Assembly: GCA_017549335.1 (NCBI GenBank)
Contig: JAFYVB010000041.1
Span: forward strand, 49,552-113,551
Reading direction: 5' to 3'
DNA length: 64,000 nt
Origin: Clostridia bacterium
Lineage (GTDB): Bacteria > Bacillota > Clostridia > Christensenellales > Aristaeellaceae
The notes beneath the pieces are model-generated. The model was not told where the DNA came from and searched no databases. It saw only the letters and a program-made list of their open reading frames with translations. Below, in pieces: positions 32,418 through 40,608 of the stretch; position 1 is the first letter of the stretch, and each line of letters opens with the position of its first letter. Position numbers and translations under genes: made by a program.

Positions 32418-34197
32418 AAACAGTAAATATCATCCACGCCGCAAGCCATGCGAAAACCGTTTGCAAAACAACGGAAAGGAGCATGTGCTTGCGGCTCTTT
32501 AATTCCTGAGCGGCAGCGGCGCAGGCAGCAAGACAGGGAGCATACAGCAGGCTGAAAACAAGGAAGGAAAGCGCCGCGGCAGGCGATGGGAAAAGTTCTT
32601 CCTGCACGGGGGCGATCAAAAGTACTGCAAGGATATTTTCCTTGGCCAGAAGTCCCGATATCAGCGCGGCCACGGTGTATGGCGATGCGAAGCCCAGAGG
32701 CGCAAGGACGGGCTGAAAAACGCGGCTGAGGGCGAACAAAAGACTGCTTTGCGCATCTTGGGCAAGGGTCAAAGATAACGTAAACGTGCGAAGAAACCAT
32801 ACGATCAGCGAGGTGAAGAAAATCACGGTAAAGGCGCGGGAAATATAATCCCGGGTCTTATTTTTCATGGCGTTCCATGCCCCGCGTAGCGTGGGGACGT
32901 GATAGGCGGGCATTTCGTTCATCAGTGTCGGGAAAGAAACTTTTCCCGGGGAGGGAGGAAGAAGGGCGGCGAGCAAAAAGAAAAGCAGACACAGCACGTA
33001 GCACAGGATCAGGAAAAAGGCGGGGTTTTGTGAAAAGCAAAGCGCCGTCATGAACAGGCAAACGGGCTGCTTTGCACTGCAGGGAATGAAGGGGATGAGG
33101 CGCAGGGCGCGTTCCCGCTCTGCTTTATCGGGCAGCATGCGGGTGGAAAGGAGAGCCGGTACGCTGCAGCCAAAGCCTGCGATCAGCGAAAAAAAGCTGC
33201 GTCCCGACAGCCCGATGCGCGAAAGCGGCGCATCCAGCAAAAACGCGGCGCGGGAAAGATATCCGCTGTCTTCGATCAGTGCTGTCACGAAAAAGAAAAG
33301 CAACAGCAGCGGAAGAAAAGATAATACATTGGCAACGCTGCGCAGCAGCCCTTCTGTCAAAAGTGAAAACAGAAGCGGCGGAGTATGGGCGTCTGTCAGC
33401 AGCAGCGCAGCTTCCGTAAGTCCTTTTTCAAATACCGATGAAACATAAGCAATGACCGTTTGCCCCAGCAGACCGAAAACAGTGAAAAACAGTGCAGCCA
33501 GCACCGCTGCCAGCAGGGGATAGGCAAGCAGGGGATGAAGCGCTATGCGGTCAAGGGGAGAGATCGGCTGTGTTTGCGCAGAAAATGAAAAAAAGTCCCG
33601 CAGGAGTCGGTCGATCAATTCATACCGCATTTGGGAAAGCGCAAGCCGCCGCTCGGTGGAAGCGTTTTCCTCAAAAGGAATGTTTCCCTGCGAAACGGGG
33701 GCGGAAAGCGCGGCTTTTATCAGCTGACCGACGTTCTCATGGCGGCGCGCACTGATCGGAATGCATGGAACCCCCAGCGCGCGGGACAATCCCTTCAGCC
33801 GTATTGCACCGCCCGATGCTTTCAGCCGGTCGGACATATTGAAGGCGAGGATCAGCGGCAGATGAAGGGGCAGCAGCTGCAGCGCCAAATACAACCCCTG
33901 TGCCGGCGCGCAGCTGTCAAGGACCAGAATCACGGCATCTGCTCCGCCTCCTTTCAGAAAAGCAAGCGCTGCGCTTTCCTCGGGAGAATGGGGATAGAGG
34001 GACGCTGCGCCGGGAAGGTCGCAGATCCGGATGCAGGCATCGGCAGACGGGGCGAAACGGCTTGTCAGCATACCTGTGCCTACGTCAACGGTCACGCCCG
34101 ACCAGTTGCCTGTTTTTCGTGCTTCGCCGGTGAGAAGATTAAAAAGCGTGGTCTTTCCGCAGTTGGGACAACCGCACAGAGCAACGGTCTTATTCAC
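32407..34197 (-). CDS. feoB: Second ferrous iron transport protein B (divergent)
   Basis: A 596-residue FeoB paralogue. G1 is GCPNCGKTTLFN, G2 NWSGVTVDVG, G3 DLPGAASL, G4 NMSD and G5 ISARRHENV; the membrane part includes EDSGYLSRAAFLLDAPLSRIGLSG and IPFIPCSAKQPVCLFMTALCF. It is shorter than the first FeoB (669 residues) and clearly divergent. I start at a GTG (34197), 7 bases after GGAGG; the frame extends 8 codons further. The start overlaps the stop of the second feoA (GTGA). Its last 11 bases overlap the end of the convergent HAAS gene. With a different operator upstream, it may answer a different signal or carry a different metal. Confidence 0.9.
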   Translation of the reverse strand: MNKTVALCGCPNCGKTTLFNLLTGEARKTGNWSGVTVDVGTGMLTSRFAPSADACIRICDLPGAASLYPHSPEESAALAFLKGGGADAVILVLDSCAPAQGLYLALQLLPLHLPLILAFNMSDRLKASGGAIRLKGLSRALGVPCIPISARRHENVGQLIKAALSAPVSQGNIPFEENASTERRLALSQMRYELIDRLLRDFFSFSAQTQPISPLDRIALHPLLAYPLLAAVLAALFFTVFGLLGQTVIAYVSSVFEKGLTEAALLLTDAHTPPLLFSLLTEGLLRSVANVLSFLPLLLLFFFVTALIEDSGYLSRAAFLLDAPLSRIGLSGRSFFSLIAGFGCSVPALLSTRMLPDKAERERALRLIPFIPCSAKQPVCLFMTALCFSQNPAFFLILCYVLCLLFFLLAALLPPSPGKVSFPTLMNEMPAYHVPTLRGAWNAMKNKTRDYISRAFTVIFFTSLIVWFLRTFTLSLTLAQDAQSSLLFALSRVFQPVLAPLGFASPYTVAALISGLLAKENILAVLLIAPVQEELFPSPAAALSFLVFSLLYAPCLAACAAAAQELKSRKHMLLSVVLQTVFAWLAAWMIFTVFSR

Positions 34198-34427
34198 GCA
34201 TTTTCCTCCGTGCAGATCCAAACATACTGTGCTTCGGCTTTCCGCAGCATAAAGGTATGCCGCCGCACCTGAACCAGCATGGGATCGCCAAACGGTGCAC
34301 GGGCGAGCATAGCTACGCTTGTTCCCGGAACAAACCCCAGATCAATCAGCCTTAAGGCGCAGAAAGAGAGCAGATCAATGCCTGTGATCCGTGCCGATTG
34401 CCCTTTTTTCAGTTCGTTGAGTGTCAT
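34194..34427 (-). CDS. feoA: Second FeoA-family protein
   Basis: A 77-residue FeoA (TLNELKKGQSARITGIDLLS, LIDLGFVPGTSVAMLARAPFGDPMLVQVRRHTFMLRKAEA). The LGFVPGT segment is the canonical FeoA motif, so it is closer to typical FeoA than the copy at 21.1 kb. The frame is open to 34478, but AGGAGG lies 9 bases before the ATG at 34427. Its stop overlaps the GTG of the second feoB. A palindrome (34463-34478) lies in its upstream region. Confidence 0.88.
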   Translation of the reverse strand: MTLNELKKGQSARITGIDLLSFCALRLIDLGFVPGTSVAMLARAPFGDPMLVQVRRHTFMLRKAEAQYVWICTEENA

Positions 34428-34462
34428 TTCGTAAAACCTCCTGGATAACTTTGCATCAAATG

Positions 34463-34513
34463 TTGCCCAAACGGGCAATTTGTGGTATTATATGAAATGA
34501 GTTATTTTGTCAA
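34463..34513. promoter_or_regulatory. Divergent promoters sharing a TTGCCC-N4-GGGCAA palindrome
   Basis: The palindrome TTGCCC-AAAC-GGGCAA (34463-34478) is also the -35 region of a plus-strand promoter: TTGCCC, 17 bases, TATTAT (34486-34491). On the minus strand TATAAT (34487-34492) with TTGACA (34508-34513, 15-base spacer) reads toward feoA. A regulator bound here could control both genes; its identity is unknown. Confidence 0.55.
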
Positions 34514-34534
34514 TCCGTATGGGAGGATAAAATC

Positions 34535-36070
34535 ATGCGCAAGGTTTGTATGATCCTGATTCTTTCAGCCTGCCTGCTGCTGTGTGCTTCTGCCTGTGCA
34601 GAAACCTATGATTTCAGCAGTATTTATATGCTGCTGGACGTGCCCAACGGCGTGTATGAAACGCAGTGGACGCCCGAAACGCTGGAGCAGAATGCCGCTT
34701 CCGTTGAAGCAAAGGGCTATACCGTTGCCGAAATGGAGCAGATGTTCTATGAGCAGGGCATTTTGCTGATGGCTTTTGACGAAGATAAAGACCGCGTGTT
34801 CGTCGTCAGCGCCGTGCAGGACGAGCAGTCCAAAACGCTTTTCAACATCAATGATCAGACGGCTGCCGTACGCGCGGATTACCGCAAGAACCATTCCAAC
34901 GGCACGTATATGGGCAGTCTGGGCTATAAGTTTGAGTCCTGCGAATGGAAAAATTTCGGCGAGGATCAGGGACGTTTCCTGATGCTCAAGTACGTGCTGC
35001 GCAATGACGGAAAGGTGGTTCACAAGGGCCTTCTGCGCCGTACGGTGAGAAACGGCTATACCATCACGCTGGATATGCGCTCCATCGGCCGCAATGTATC
35101 CAGCAGTGATATTACCGCGCTGAACAAGATCCAGAATACCGTATCCTTTAAGACGGGCGCGGCTACCCCCGAAGCGCCTTTGACCCTGACTTTCACCGCG
35201 CCTCCGCCCGCTGTGACCAACGATGCGGACTTCACCATCAAGGGCACTACCCGCGCCGGCGCCGAAGTGCGTGCTGCTTTCTATTCCTTCCGAAATTCGA
35301 GCAAAGCCACTGTTGTTACCACCACGGCCGACAGCAAGGGTGTGTTCAAGCTTGAGGTCACTTTGCCTGCGCAGGATCTGTATAACGGCATTGTGACGTC
35401 CACCGTTAACGAGGGGAAGGAAAACGAAGCCGTAGCGGAAGAGGTCTTCTCCATCGAATACGATGAGGAAATGCTCCCCATCAGCTTCACCAACGATTTT
35501 CCCGAGGAATTCACCGGCGACAGCTTCAAATATACCGGCACCACGCTGACCGGCGTTACCATCCAGCTGAACGTAAACGGCGAAAACACCACCAAGAAGA
35601 CGGGCAACAACCGCACGTTCTCCTTCAATGTGAACACCTCCAAGGAAGGCACCTACAAGATTCAGGTGACCTTCACCAAGAAAAACTATGACACGCGCAT
35701 CATCAATTATGTCATTGAGCGTCCCATGAGCGAGGAAGACCGCAAGGCCTACGTTCGTGAAACGGCAAAAGCGCCTGCATACGGCGAGCTCAGCAGCAAA
35801 ACGGATAAATACATCGGAAAAGTTGTTCGCTACAAGGGCTATATCACCGATATGAAGGAAGTGGGCGGCGAGTGGGTTCTCACCTTTGCCACCCAGAAAA
35901 ACGGCGCGAAGTACGGAAATATCATCATGGTGACCACCGAAGGGGAGATCACCCACGAACTCGGTACGCAGCTGACGATGTACGGAACGGTGGACGGTCA
36001 GTACTATACCTACGTGGATGAGAAGAACAGCCTTGTCAATCCCCGCGTTGAACTGATTTTCTTTGAATAA
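34535..36070 (+). CDS. Large secreted protein with tandem Ig-like domains
   Basis: A 511-residue exported protein. A signal peptide (residues 1-22, LILSACLLLCASACA) is followed by an alpha/beta region (DFSSIYMLLDVPNGVYETQW, MLKYVLRNDGKVVHKGLLRR). Two beta-sandwich, Ig-like segments then occur near residues 210-305 (LTFTAPPPAVTNDADFTIKG) and 315-395 (FTNDFPEEFTGDSFKYTGTT), with similar fold rhythm, and a C-terminal OB-like segment (YIGKVVRYKGYITDMKEVGG). The cysteine at residue 17 or 21 could be a lipobox variant, but the match is poor. No enzymatic motif is visible. It is divergent from feoAB and shares its operator region. Function unknown. Confidence 0.72.
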   Translation: MRKVCMILILSACLLLCASACAETYDFSSIYMLLDVPNGVYETQWTPETLEQNAASVEAKGYTVAEMEQMFYEQGILLMAFDEDKDRVFVVSAVQDEQSKTLFNINDQTAAVRADYRKNHSNGTYMGSLGYKFESCEWKNFGEDQGRFLMLKYVLRNDGKVVHKGLLRRTVRNGYTITLDMRSIGRNVSSSDITALNKIQNTVSFKTGAATPEAPLTLTFTAPPPAVTNDADFTIKGTTRAGAEVRAAFYSFRNSSKATVVTTTADSKGVFKLEVTLPAQDLYNGIVTSTVNEGKENEAVAEEVFSIEYDEEMLPISFTNDFPEEFTGDSFKYTGTTLTGVTIQLNVNGENTTKKTGNNRTFSFNVNTSKEGTYKIQVTFTKKNYDTRIINYVIERPMSEEDRKAYVRETAKAPAYGELSSKTDKYIGKVVRYKGYITDMKEVGGEWVLTFATQKNGAKYGNIIMVTTEGEITHELGTQLTMYGTVDGQYYTYVDEKNSLVNPRVELIFFE

Positions 36071-36079
36071 AATATCGAC

Positions 36080-36116
36080 AAAAAGCGTCTCGGCTCTTCA
36101 CAGAATGACGCTTTTT
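36080..36116 (+). terminator. Terminator-like inverted repeat
   Basis: AAAAAGCGTC (36080-36089) and GACGCTTTTT (36107-36116) flank a 17-base loop, between the secreted protein gene and the PRPP-synthetase-like gene. A TATAAT at 36120-36125, directly after it, may be the -10 of the next gene. Confidence 0.65.
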
Positions 36117-36171
36117 GTGTATAATAAAAACGGTTCAATTACATAATGACACGGTATGGAGGGAATACGCT

Positions 36172-37383
36172 ATGACCAGAATGTTGAAAGCATGGGAAAA
36201 AGACCCGACCAGCGTGCCGCATGGCCCCCTTGGCCTGATTGCCATGGCGGGCTGCGAAGAACTGGGTGAGAAGATCAACCATTGGCTGCTCACCTGGCAT
36301 AATCTGCAGGAAGTGCAGGATGAAGAATTTTTTACCACCCCCGGTGTTGACCGCGATACCTTCCTGATGAAGGCCTACTGCCCCCGTTTCGGCACGGGCG
36401 AAGGAAAGGCTGTTCTGAAAGAAAGCGCCCGCGGCTATGACGTGTATATTCTTGTGGACGTGTGCGCCCATAATGTGCATTACAACATGTATGGTGTGGA
36501 AGTGCCCATGTCTCCCGATGATCATTTCCAGGATCTCAAACGTGTGATCGCTGCCATCGGCACCAAGGCTAAGCGTGTGAGCGTGATCATGCCCATGCTG
36601 TACGAAAGCCGTCAGCATCGCCGTACCACCCGTGAAAGCCTTGACTGCGCTATGGCGCTGCAGGAGCTGGTATCCCTTGGTATTGATGACATTATCACCT
36701 TTGATGCTCATGACCCCCGCATCTGCAACGCGATTCCTCTTTCCGGCTTTGAAAACGTTATGCCCACCTATCAGATGCTCAAGGCGCTGCTCAGAAATGA
36801 GAAGGATCTGCGCATCGACAAGGATCACATGATGGTTGTTTCTCCCGACGAAGGCGCCGTCAACCGCAATATTTATTATTCCTCCGTTCTGTCTTTGGAC
36901 ATGGGTATGTTCTATAAGCGCCGCGATTATACCACCGTTATCAACGGTCGTAATCCCATCGTTGCCCACGAATATCTGGGCGCCGACGTGGAGGGCAAGG
37001 ACATCATTGTTGCCGACGATATGTTGGCCTCCGGCGATTCCATCATCGACCTGTGCCGCAACCTCAAAGCCCGTAAGGCAAACCGCATTTATGCCATTGT
37101 AACCTTTGCCTTCTTTACCTCGGGCATTGAGACCTTCCGCAAGGCGTATGATGAAGGGCTGATTACCCGCGTGATCGCCACCAATCTGACCTACCGTAAC
37201 CCCGAGCTTGCTGACGAAGAATGGTTCGTGGTAGCCGACATGAGCAAATACATCGCCTATATCGTAGCTACGCTCAATCATAACCGTTCGCTTCATGCGC
37301 TGCTCAATCCCTATAACCGTATCAAGAAGCTGCTGGACGGCTACCGCGATGAACAGGCAGCCACCGGCGTAACCATGGTGTAA
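36172..37383 (+). CDS. Long ribose-phosphate pyrophosphokinase-like protein
   Basis: A 403-residue protein of the PRPP synthetase family, which makes 5-phosphoribosyl 1-diphosphate from ribose 5-phosphate and ATP. The PRPP-binding loop reads IIVADDMLASGDSIID near residue 282, a metal-site segment FDAHDPRI near 180, and the flexible-loop region YESRQHRRTTRESL near 145 corresponds to YxRQDRK in classical enzymes, here with RQH. SPDEGAVNRN and MFYKRRD align with the ADP-site region. It is about 85 residues longer than classical Prs. The start at 36172 follows GGAGGGA; the frame is open 19 codons further. A classical prs elsewhere would mark this as a specialised paralogue. Two small membrane-protein genes follow. 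Confidence 0.78.
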   Translation: MTRMLKAWEKDPTSVPHGPLGLIAMAGCEELGEKINHWLLTWHNLQEVQDEEFFTTPGVDRDTFLMKAYCPRFGTGEGKAVLKESARGYDVYILVDVCAHNVHYNMYGVEVPMSPDDHFQDLKRVIAAIGTKAKRVSVIMPMLYESRQHRRTTRESLDCAMALQELVSLGIDDIITFDAHDPRICNAIPLSGFENVMPTYQMLKALLRNEKDLRIDKDHMMVVSPDEGAVNRNIYYSSVLSLDMGMFYKRRDYTTVINGRNPIVAHEYLGADVEGKDIIVADDMLASGDSIIDLCRNLKARKANRIYAIVTFAFFTSGIETFRKAYDEGLITRVIATNLTYRNPELADEEWFVVADMSKYIAYIVATLNHNRSLHALLNPYNRIKKLLDGYRDEQAATGVTMV

Positions 37384-37391
37384 AAAGAAAA

Positions 37392-37874
37392 ATGACCGAA
37401 GAAAAACAGCTTTCGACTCTCGAAACTGAAAACACGCTCGCCGCGTCTGAGGATTCTGCTAAAAAGCCGGGCCTCATGCGCGGCGCGCGCGATTTTATCG
37501 AGAATACGTTCAATTCCCTGAAGGGGAAGGATCTGACGCAGGCGGTGGATGAGTTCACCTCGGAGATGACCCTTGTGATCGAAGGTATGAGTGAGGATCA
37601 GGTCAAGCTTCGCTGCGATGCCGATGAAGCGCTTGCCAAAATCACGATCCTCGAAAACGAGCTTGGCGAGCAAAACGACGCCTGTCGGGATGAGATCAAA
37701 CAGCTTCGCAAATCTCTGGAGACCATCGAAAAGCGCCTGACTGCGCTGGAAAAGCCCGATAAGAAGAGAAATAAGCCCAATCTGTCCATGCTGATCAAGC
37801 AGGTGACGTGGCTTGCTGCCATCGTGTGCGGCTCATGGATTATTGTGACAGTGCTTAAGATTATAGGAGGTTAA
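37392..37874 (+). CDS. Coiled-coil protein with C-terminal membrane helix
   Basis: A 160-residue protein that I do not recognise. Residues 30-60 are helical, residues 80-125 form a coiled coil with heptads (ALAKITILENELGEQNDAC, EIKQLRKSLETIEKRLTALE), and a single transmembrane helix lies near the C-terminus (VTWLAAIVCGSWIIVTVLKI). It may be a tail-anchored scaffold facing the cytoplasm. Only a weak ribosome binding site is visible before the ATG, 8 bases after the PRPP-synthetase-like gene, so translation may depend on reinitiation. One base separates it from the next gene. Confidence 0.6.
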   Translation: MTEEKQLSTLETENTLAASEDSAKKPGLMRGARDFIENTFNSLKGKDLTQAVDEFTSEMTLVIEGMSEDQVKLRCDADEALAKITILENELGEQNDACRDEIKQLRKSLETIEKRLTALEKPDKKRNKPNLSMLIKQVTWLAAIVCGSWIIVTVLKIIGG

Positions 37875-37875
37875 A

Positions 37876-38352
37876 ATGCCTGCCTATCGAGAACTGGTAC
37901 AGCATTATAAAAACCGCCGTCGGACGGACGTGGTTGACGCCGTGACGGCGGGTCTTTCCCTTGCTGATGACGTGGCAGTGGATCTGGGATTGCTGGAGGA
38001 TACCGGCCTTGCCGGTGAGATCGTCGAAACGGCTGCGGGCGTTCTGCCCTTTGCTGTGATTGCCGTGACCGAGCAGTGCAATGTGCTGCTGGGCAAGAAA
38101 ACCGCTGCGGCAGGAGCCGGCGATGCCGCTTATCGCATGATCAAAACGGGCGCCGCCATGGGCGCCGGTGCTGCCGCTGTGGCGGCGGGTGCAAGCGCGG
38201 CTGTTGCGCTGCCTGTTGCGGTGGGTGCGCGGCTGGTGCTGGATCGTTATCGCTGCCGCACGCTCACGGGATACCGCGTTTCTCAGCGTACGCAGCGGCT
38301 GAAAGCGCTGGTAAAACGAAGAGCAAAAACACAGATCACAGACGGAGATTAA
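37876..38352 (+). CDS. Gly/Ala-rich membrane-associated protein of unknown function
   Basis: A 158-residue protein without a recognisable family. The N-terminal part is charged (YRELVQHYKNRRRTDVVDAV), followed by two weakly hydrophobic, Gly/Ala-rich stretches (GEIVETAAGVLPFAVIAVTEQ and MGAGAAAVAAGASAAVALPVA) that could span or coat a membrane, then a strongly basic tail (KALVKRRAKTQITDG). It follows the coiled-coil protein by one base, with AGGAGG upstream, and precedes the alpha/beta hydrolase by two bases, so the four genes from 36.2 kb are one unit. Confidence 0.6.
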   Translation: MPAYRELVQHYKNRRRTDVVDAVTAGLSLADDVAVDLGLLEDTGLAGEIVETAAGVLPFAVIAVTEQCNVLLGKKTAAAGAGDAAYRMIKTGAAMGAGAAAVAAGASAAVALPVAVGARLVLDRYRCRTLTGYRVSQRTQRLKALVKRRAKTQITDGD

Positions 38353-38354
38353 GG

Positions 38355-39104
38355 ATGGAAATACTGGAGTTCGGCGATCAAAGCAAACGAAAGGTCATCC
38401 TGATCCACGGCTTTCAAAGCCCGTGGCAGGTGTGGAAGCCGTATATTGACCGCTATAAACGGGATTTTCATGTGATTGTACCGATTCTTCCGGGACATAA
38501 TCCGGAAAAACCGGAGGATTTTACAACCTTCGCCGATGCTGCTTCGGAAATGGAAGCATGGTGCGAAAAATATATCGGGACGGATATTTGCGCCGTTTTC
38601 GGTATGTCCATGGGCGGCGTGATGGCTTCAACGCTTTGGCAAAGGGCAAAGCTGAAGATCGGCAAATTGATCATGGACGGCTCTCCGCTGGTGTCCTATC
38701 ATCCGCTGATGAAAAAGATGATGACGGCCTTTTACCTGAACGTTACCCATAAAACGCAGCAGCGGGACAGCAAAACGCTCAAACAGGCAAAGCAGATTGC
38801 CGCCGAGCGCTTCTTTGAAGATTTTGTGGCGGTGCTGGATCATATGTCGGATGAAACGATTCAAAACTGCATGAACGGCATTGCAGCATATCATTTTCCT
38901 GCCCAAGCGGCGCAGAGCGGCACGGCAATTCATTATTTTCACGGCACAGCCGTCAATGAAATGCTGGCGCGGAAAACGGCAAAGTTTATCCGCAGTCATT
39001 ACCCCGAAGCTAAAATCGTCTGTTTTAAGGGGAAAGGGCATTGCGGGTATTCCATCCATCAACCGGACGTGATGATGGGGAATCTGGATAAAATACTGTT
39101 GTAA
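38355..39104 (+). CDS. Alpha/beta hydrolase
   Basis: A 249-residue alpha/beta hydrolase. VILIHGFQSPWQVW near residue 14 is the oxyanion region, FGMSMGGVMAS near residue 76 carries the nucleophile elbow (GxSxG), and KGKGHCGYS near residue 230 supplies the catalytic His. No signal peptide, so cytoplasmic. The frame is open far upstream (to 38076), but that part lies inside the previous gene; AAGG just before the ATG at 38355, with the previous stop 2 bases away, fixes the start. Likely an esterase or thioesterase; substrate unknown. Confidence 0.8.
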   Translation: MEILEFGDQSKRKVILIHGFQSPWQVWKPYIDRYKRDFHVIVPILPGHNPEKPEDFTTFADAASEMEAWCEKYIGTDICAVFGMSMGGVMASTLWQRAKLKIGKLIMDGSPLVSYHPLMKKMMTAFYLNVTHKTQQRDSKTLKQAKQIAAERFFEDFVAVLDHMSDETIQNCMNGIAAYHFPAQAAQSGTAIHYFHGTAVNEMLARKTAKFIRSHYPEAKIVCFKGKGHCGYSIHQPDVMMGNLDKILL

Positions 39105-39146
39105 ACAAAACGCCGGTATCCAATAGACTGTTACAGACATGGCAAT

Positions 39147-39175
39147 TTGATCTGCCGTGTCTGCTTTTGTACAAT
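39147..39175 (+). promoter_or_regulatory. Sigma-A promoter of the acetyltransferase gene
   Basis: TTGATC (39147-39152), 17-base spacer, TACAAT (39170-39175), 19 bases before the ATG at 39195. Confidence 0.65.
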
Positions 39176-39194
39176 GATTTGTGGAGGAAACGTT

Positions 39195-39707
39195 ATGAAT
39201 ATTCGATTGGTCAAGTTGACAAAAGAGTATAAAAACCATCTGGAAGAGATGATGCTGGAGTGGACCGGCACAGGCGAAAAAATCGTTCCGTATGCGATCA
39301 GAAAAAATGATTACCGCGATTTTGATTACTATTTGGATCATTTGGAGGTTACGCAGGAAAAAGACGGAATTGTGCCGGATACCACGATGTTTTGCCTGGA
39401 CGTGGAGAGGGATATTTTCGTAGGAGCGGTAAACATCAGGCATTATCTCACCAAAGAAATGCTGGTCGATGCAGGCCATATAGGCGATGGTATCAGACCG
39501 TCGGAAAGAAGAAAAGGCTATGCAACCGCCATGATCGGCCTGGCATTAAAGGAAGCAAAGAAACTGGGGATAAACAGGGTGCTGATGGTCTGCGACAAAA
39601 CCAACATCGGTTCGGCGAAAAGCATTATAAACAATGGCGGCGTTCTGGAGAATGAGATTGAGGTTGACGGCGTTGTGGAACAAAGATACTGGATTGATTT
39701 GAATTGA
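39195..39707 (+). CDS. GNAT-family N-acetyltransferase
   Basis: A 170-residue GNAT protein. The acetyl-CoA loop is IRPSERRKGYATAMIGLAL near residue 99 (R-x-x-G-x-A), preceded by AGHIGDG and followed by VLMVCDKTNIGSAKSIINNG, where an Asn near residue 139 marks the usual motif B. The substrate could be an amino group on a small molecule, antibiotic or protein. GGAGG precedes the ATG at 39195; the longer frame from 39147 covers the promoter and is not used. Monocistronic, with a terminator after it. Confidence 0.85.
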   Translation: MNIRLVKLTKEYKNHLEEMMLEWTGTGEKIVPYAIRKNDYRDFDYYLDHLEVTQEKDGIVPDTTMFCLDVERDIFVGAVNIRHYLTKEMLVDAGHIGDGIRPSERRKGYATAMIGLALKEAKKLGINRVLMVCDKTNIGSAKSIINNGGVLENEIEVDGVVEQRYWIDLN

Positions 39708-39725
39708 TCAATTGCCGTGCAATGA

Positions 39726-39758
39726 AAAAGCCAAGCTGCGAAATGCAGCTTGGCTTTT
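39726..39758. terminator. Bidirectional terminator
   Basis: Perfect 14-bp arms (39726-39739 and 39745-39758) with a five-base loop and A and T runs on both sides, between convergent genes. Confidence 0.9.
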
Positions 39759-39776
39759 ACTGTTTTGTGCGAATGA

Positions 39777-40439
39777 TTATTCTTCGGCGGGAGTTTCAGT
39801 TTCTTCGGCGATGGGCTCATCGGTGATTTCAATCTCACCGCGGGCCAGCTCGTTGGGGATGGATTCCATGCCCAGCGCGTTGATCTGACCGGGGAGAGAC
39901 AGCGTCATGGCGCCGTTGAAGTACACGCGCACGTTCATTTCGGCGCTGGGGAGCAGGATGTCCTCAGGCAGGCGCACCATCACGATGCCGTGCAGTTCGG
40001 TATCCATCAGGAAGTAGCGCTCTTCCTCATTTTCGATCACTTCGGTGACGAAACCGTCCATGCTGTAAACATACAGATGATCGGCGGAGATCTGCGCGGG
40101 GATGGAGCGGGTCATCATGCCGTTGTAGTCGCAGATGATGTACTGGCCGGGCAGGATCTCACCCAGCTCGTTGATGGTTTCGTCATGCAGATGGATGACG
40201 ATTTCTTCGCCGGAGTTGGTCAGAATCAGGATGCTGCCGTCCTCCATGATCTCCATTACGTAGCCGCTGACAAAATAGCTTTCGGGGCACTCAAGGGCTT
40301 CTTCGGTTTCTTCGGTGATTTCTTCGGCCGCAACGTCTTCGACGATCGTTTCGTTTTCGGCGGGAGCATTCTGTTCGGCAACAGCCAGGCAGGTGACCAG
40401 CAGAATGGCGGCGAGAAGGAAAATGACGATTTTCTTCAT
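39777..40439 (-). CDS. Secreted acidic protein
   Basis: A 220-residue exported protein with a signal peptide (KKIVIFLLAAILLVTCLAVA). The mature protein starts with a Glu-rich stretch and contains two similar beta-rich segments (SYFVSGYVMEIMEDGSILILTNSGEEIVIHL near residue 55 and VYSMDGFVTEVIENEEERYFLMD near residue 122), each a strand pattern like an OB or SH3 barrel, then PGQINALGMESIPNEL and a Glu/Thr-rich end. The repeat pattern suggests an internal duplication. I do not recognise a family. GGAGG lies 8 bases before the ATG at 40439; the frame extends further but carries no signal there. Confidence 0.7.
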   Translation of the reverse strand: MKKIVIFLLAAILLVTCLAVAEQNAPAENETIVEDVAAEEITEETEEALECPESYFVSGYVMEIMEDGSILILTNSGEEIVIHLHDETINELGEILPGQYIICDYNGMMTRSIPAQISADHLYVYSMDGFVTEVIENEEERYFLMDTELHGIVMVRLPEDILLPSAEMNVRVYFNGAMTLSLPGQINALGMESIPNELARGEIEITDEPIAEETETPAEE

Positions 40440-40569
40440 GTAGGGGTCCTCCGTTTGGGTTGAGATTTGTGAGCTTTTCGCTCCGTTCACTTATATAAAC
40501 GATCAAGTTGCAAAAAAGTTCCCAAGAAAATAAAAATATTTTTGAGATTTTTATATTCCCGGAAACGCA

Positions 40570-40600
40570 GCAAAAAAGCGCCCTTTCGGACGCTTTTTGC
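40570..40600 (-). terminator. Terminator of the csoR-copA operon
   Basis: On the minus strand GCAAAAAGCGTCC pairs with GGGCGCTTTTTTGC around a GAAA loop, directly after the copA stop at 40609. Confidence 0.8.
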
Positions 40601-40608
40601 TAAGGACG

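Noticed and set aside
38076-38354. Upstream extension of the alpha/beta hydrolase frame
   Set aside because: It runs inside the preceding gene in another frame, is Cys/Arg-rich and has no homology pattern; the ATG at 38355 fits the hydrolase fold.
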